A stretch of DNA of 64,000 nucleotides, taken from Paludibacter sp. Its GTDB lineage: Bacteria; Bacteroidota; Bacteroidia; Bacteroidales; Paludibacteraceae. The notes beneath the pieces were generated by a model, which was not told the DNA's origin, made no database searches, and saw only the letters and a list, made by a program, of their open reading frames with translations. The stretch is from contig JAQTUE010000007.1 of NCBI GenBank assembly GCA_028710415.1, forward strand, positions 124,001 to 188,000, read 5' to 3'. The position numbers and the translations under genes are program-made. This document shows positions 62,255 to 64,000 of the stretch, piece by piece; the first letter of the stretch is position 1, and the number at the start of each line of letters is the position of its first letter.

Positions 62255-63325
62255 TTATTCTTCCGCCAACATCCTGGCATACCCACGCCATTTATCAATC
62301 AATTGCTGCATATCATCCGGCAATTCACTCTCAAAATGCATAAACTCACCGGTGCGTGGATGTACAAAACCCAGTGTTTTAGCGTGCAATGCCTGACGTG
62401 GACAGATTTCAAAGCAATTCTTTACAAACTGTTTATATTTGGATGCTGTGGTTCCTTTCAATACGTCATGGCCACCATACCGTTCATCATTGAAAATGGT
62501 ATGTCCCAAATGCTTCATATGAACGCGTATCTGGTGCGTACGGCCAGTCTCTAACCGACATTCTACCAACGTGACATACGCAAGCCTTTCCAGTACTTTA
62601 TAGTGCGTAATAGCGTGCTTAGCGACCGGATTCTCCCCTTCGGGGAATACGGTAAACAACATGCGATCCCGTGGGTCCCGTGCCAGGTCACCGATAATGG
62701 TTCCTTCATTTTCCTTGACATTCCCCCACACAAGTGCCTGATAGCGGCGTTGGGTAGTCTTGTCAAAGAATTGTTTTCCCAGGTTCGATTTTGCTTCCGG
62801 TGTTTTGGCAATCAGCAATAATCCCGAAGTATCTTTATCAATCCGGTGTACCAACCCTATTCGCGAATCATTGGGATCAAAATCAGGGTGATCTTTCATA
62901 TGCCAGGCAATGGCATTGAGCAAGGTCCCATCGAAGTTCCCAAACCCAGGATGAACTACCAGGTTTGGCTGTTTATCCACCAGCATAATGTCATCATCCT
63001 CGTACACAATCTTGATGGGTATATCCTGCGGTATTATTTCAAACTCCGAAGGAGGATAAGCCAGTACGATCGTAATGATATCAAAGGGCTTTGCTTTATA
63101 ATTTGATTTCACAGGTTTGCCGTTCACCAGGATATTCCCGGCATCAGCTGCATCCTGTATCCTGTTACGTGACGTGTTGGACATGCAGTTAACCAGGTAT
63201 TTATCAATACGAATGATGCTTGTACCCTTATCAACTACAAATCTGAAATGCTCAAAAAGCTCTTGCTCCTCTCCCACTTCCTCGAGTTCATCCAACTCTA
63301 TATCCTCCAAAAAATCTTCTGCCAC
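62255..63325 (-). CDS. rluD: Pseudouridine synthase RluD-like
   Basis: A 356-aa RNA-modifying enzyme, probably forming pseudouridines in helix 69 of 23S rRNA. An S4 RNA-binding domain lies at about 36-95 (IRIDKYLVN…NGKPVK). The catalytic aspartate is D163 in HRIDKDTSGLLLIAKT. RTHQIRVHMKHLGHTIFNDERYGG is the conserved C-terminal motif. It follows the PASTA protein gene by 21 bp and precedes ddl, and the three form one minus-strand unit. Confidence 0.93.
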   Translation of the reverse strand: MAEDFLEDIELDELEEVGEEQELFEHFRFVVDKGTSIIRIDKYLVNCMSNTSRNRIQDAADAGNILVNGKPVKSNYKAKPFDIITIVLAYPPSEFEIIPQDIPIKIVYEDDDIMLVDKQPNLVVHPGFGNFDGTLLNAIAWHMKDHPDFDPNDSRIGLVHRIDKDTSGLLLIAKTPEAKSNLGKQFFDKTTQRRYQALVWGNVKENEGTIIGDLARDPRDRMLFTVFPEGENPVAKHAITHYKVLERLAYVTLVECRLETGRTHQIRVHMKHLGHTIFNDERYGGHDVLKGTTASKYKQFVKNCFEICPRQALHAKTLGFVHPRTGEFMHFESELPDDMQQLIDKWRGYARMLAEE

Positions 63326-63346
63326 GTTTAACCGGTTATATGTGTT

Positions 63347-64000
63347 TTAAAAGAACTGTTCATCAGTTTCTTCCTTCTTTTTATCTTCTTCAAATACTTC
63401 TTTCAACCGCGCTTTATCCTTTGTCAGGTATACATCAATGCGGCTTCCTGCTGTTAATGAGGTGCCTGCTGCCGGACGTTGGCGGTAAATAAAATAATCA
63501 TCCTCGTTGCCGGAAGGAGTGACATCATATTCCACCGAACCTATGATCAAAGTCGATGATTGTGCAGTCTGGGTAGCTTCTTCAATTCCCATTCCTTTCA
63601 GCGAAGGGGCTATTGTCTGCGAATTTCCCAGGCCACTTCCTACAACCAATACAACCGTACTTCCTTCAGGTAGGCGGGTTCCGGGAGTTACACTCCGTCC
63701 GTGGTATTTTATATCAATCACTAAATCCTTAAATTCCGAAGGAGCATATTCTACATTCGATACGCTGAGCCCCATGGATTGAAGCATCGCATCAGCCTGA
63801 CGGTAAGATACATCATTAATTTCAGGTAGGGGTACTTGCCTTACCGAGCGTGAATTAATGATCAGGTAGATTGGGCGGTTACGTTTTACTGTTGAATTTG
63901 CCGGTGGTATCTGGTCGATAATGGTCCCTAATTTCTTTCCACGGACATAAACCGAATCAATCACCATGGGATAGAGTCCTTTCTTAGCCAGTAAAATCTC
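63347..64000 (-). CDS. PASTA domain protein (partial, runs off the right edge)
   Basis: At least 217 residues; the frame stays open to base 64000, so the true start is beyond the window and the Met at 63967 is internal. It contains two to three PASTA repeats (about 70 aa each), with SRSVRQVPLPEINDVSYRQADAMLQSMGLS and GLGNSQTIAPSLKGMGIEEATQTAQSS. The C-terminus is acidic (KEVFEEDKKKEETDEQFF). PASTA domains bind muropeptides or stabilise envelope proteins. In Bacteroidota this gene type commonly sits with rluD and ddl, as here. A membrane anchor would be expected in the missing N-terminal part. Confidence 0.88.
   Translation of the reverse strand, partial: EILLAKKGLYPMVIDSVYVRGKKLGTIIDQIPPANSTVKRNRPIYLIINSRSVRQVPLPEINDVSYRQADAMLQSMGLSVSNVEYAPSEFKDLVIDIKYHGRSVTPGTRLPEGSTVVLVVGSGLGNSQTIAPSLKGMGIEEATQTAQSSTLIIGSVEYDVTPSGNEDDYFIYRQRPAAGTSLTAGSRIDVYLTKDKARLKEVFEEDKKKEETDEQFF

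Noticed and set aside
1..64000. tRNA, rRNA or known riboswitch genes
   Set aside because: Read by eye on both strands, no cloverleaf with GTTCRA arm, rRNA signature or familiar riboswitch core was found. A covariance-model scan could still reveal something.

Overview
The window looks like a chromosomal segment of a member of the order Bacteroidales (phylum Bacteroidota). The evidence is the AT-rich sequence, the weak ribosome-binding sites, the recurring TAnnTTTG -7 boxes, the Bacteroidota-typical families (GH97, DUF5686, DUF3943, DUF4294, DUF4268, DUF5107) and the many predicted outer-membrane barrels that end in phenylalanine. No rRNA, tRNA or CRISPR array was recognised.

Layout. (1) 1-11 kb, minus strand: a carbohydrate locus with an MFS sugar porter, a DUF5107-TPR protein, a GH2 beta-mannosidase-like enzyme carrying a discoidin domain, and a GH97 alpha-galactosidase-like enzyme. 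The gene set suggests galactomannan or galactosyl/mannosyl glycan use. A promoter module of about 185 bp is present twice (1-195 and 5922-6110), and a cluster of LacI-type operator-like sites lies upstream of the porter. (2) 11-14.5 kb: a repeat-rich intergenic zone around an S1/P1 nuclease gene. (3) 14.5-22.5 kb, plus strand: xerD, a DUF5686 outer-membrane protein, proC, an XRE-cupin regulator paired with an acyl-CoA synthetase, and upp. (4) 22.5-30 kb: a GH5-like enzyme, then a very AT-rich envelope-glycan block (GtrA, a FAD oxidoreductase, two GT-C-like membrane proteins) scarred by a transposase remnant, a truncated paralogue and an ORF-less group II intron. (5) 30-36 kb: an M48 protease, VanZ, dprA, DUF4268, a decayed IS4 transposase and purH. 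(6) 35.6-41.5 kb: the rod-shape operon mreB-mreC-mreD-mrdA-rodA. (7) 41.6-50 kb, minus strand: YnfA, small envelope lipoproteins, ppa, TauE/SafE, and the acetate operon pta-(3-hydroxyacyl-CoA dehydrogenase)-ackA. (8) 50-64 kb: DUF3943, a GNAT-like two-gene module, an NAD(P)-binding protein with an MBL-fold hydrolase, a DUF1016 pseudogene, a helix-hairpin-helix barrel protein with a PorV-like partner, DUF4294, a polyprenyl diphosphate synthase, ddl, rluD and a PASTA protein that runs off the right edge.

The most unusual feature is a set of intergenic arrays. Each is built from one short word repeated with degenerate spacing, usually followed by the same word in reverse complement. The word differs from locus to locus (ACTATGTG, CACAATAG, TTAATCAACC, AATAGTAAAT, CACAGATAA, TTCCATATAT, CTCCTATATA). 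At least eight arrays start within about 20 nt of a stop codon, and one even supplies the last codons of ddl. Genes that end in a classical hairpin/U-tract terminator mostly lack an array. These arrays, the ORF-less intron, the chimeric scar at 27.5 kb, the paired TGACCCCC leader elements and the GNAT-like module are the parts most worth follow-up.
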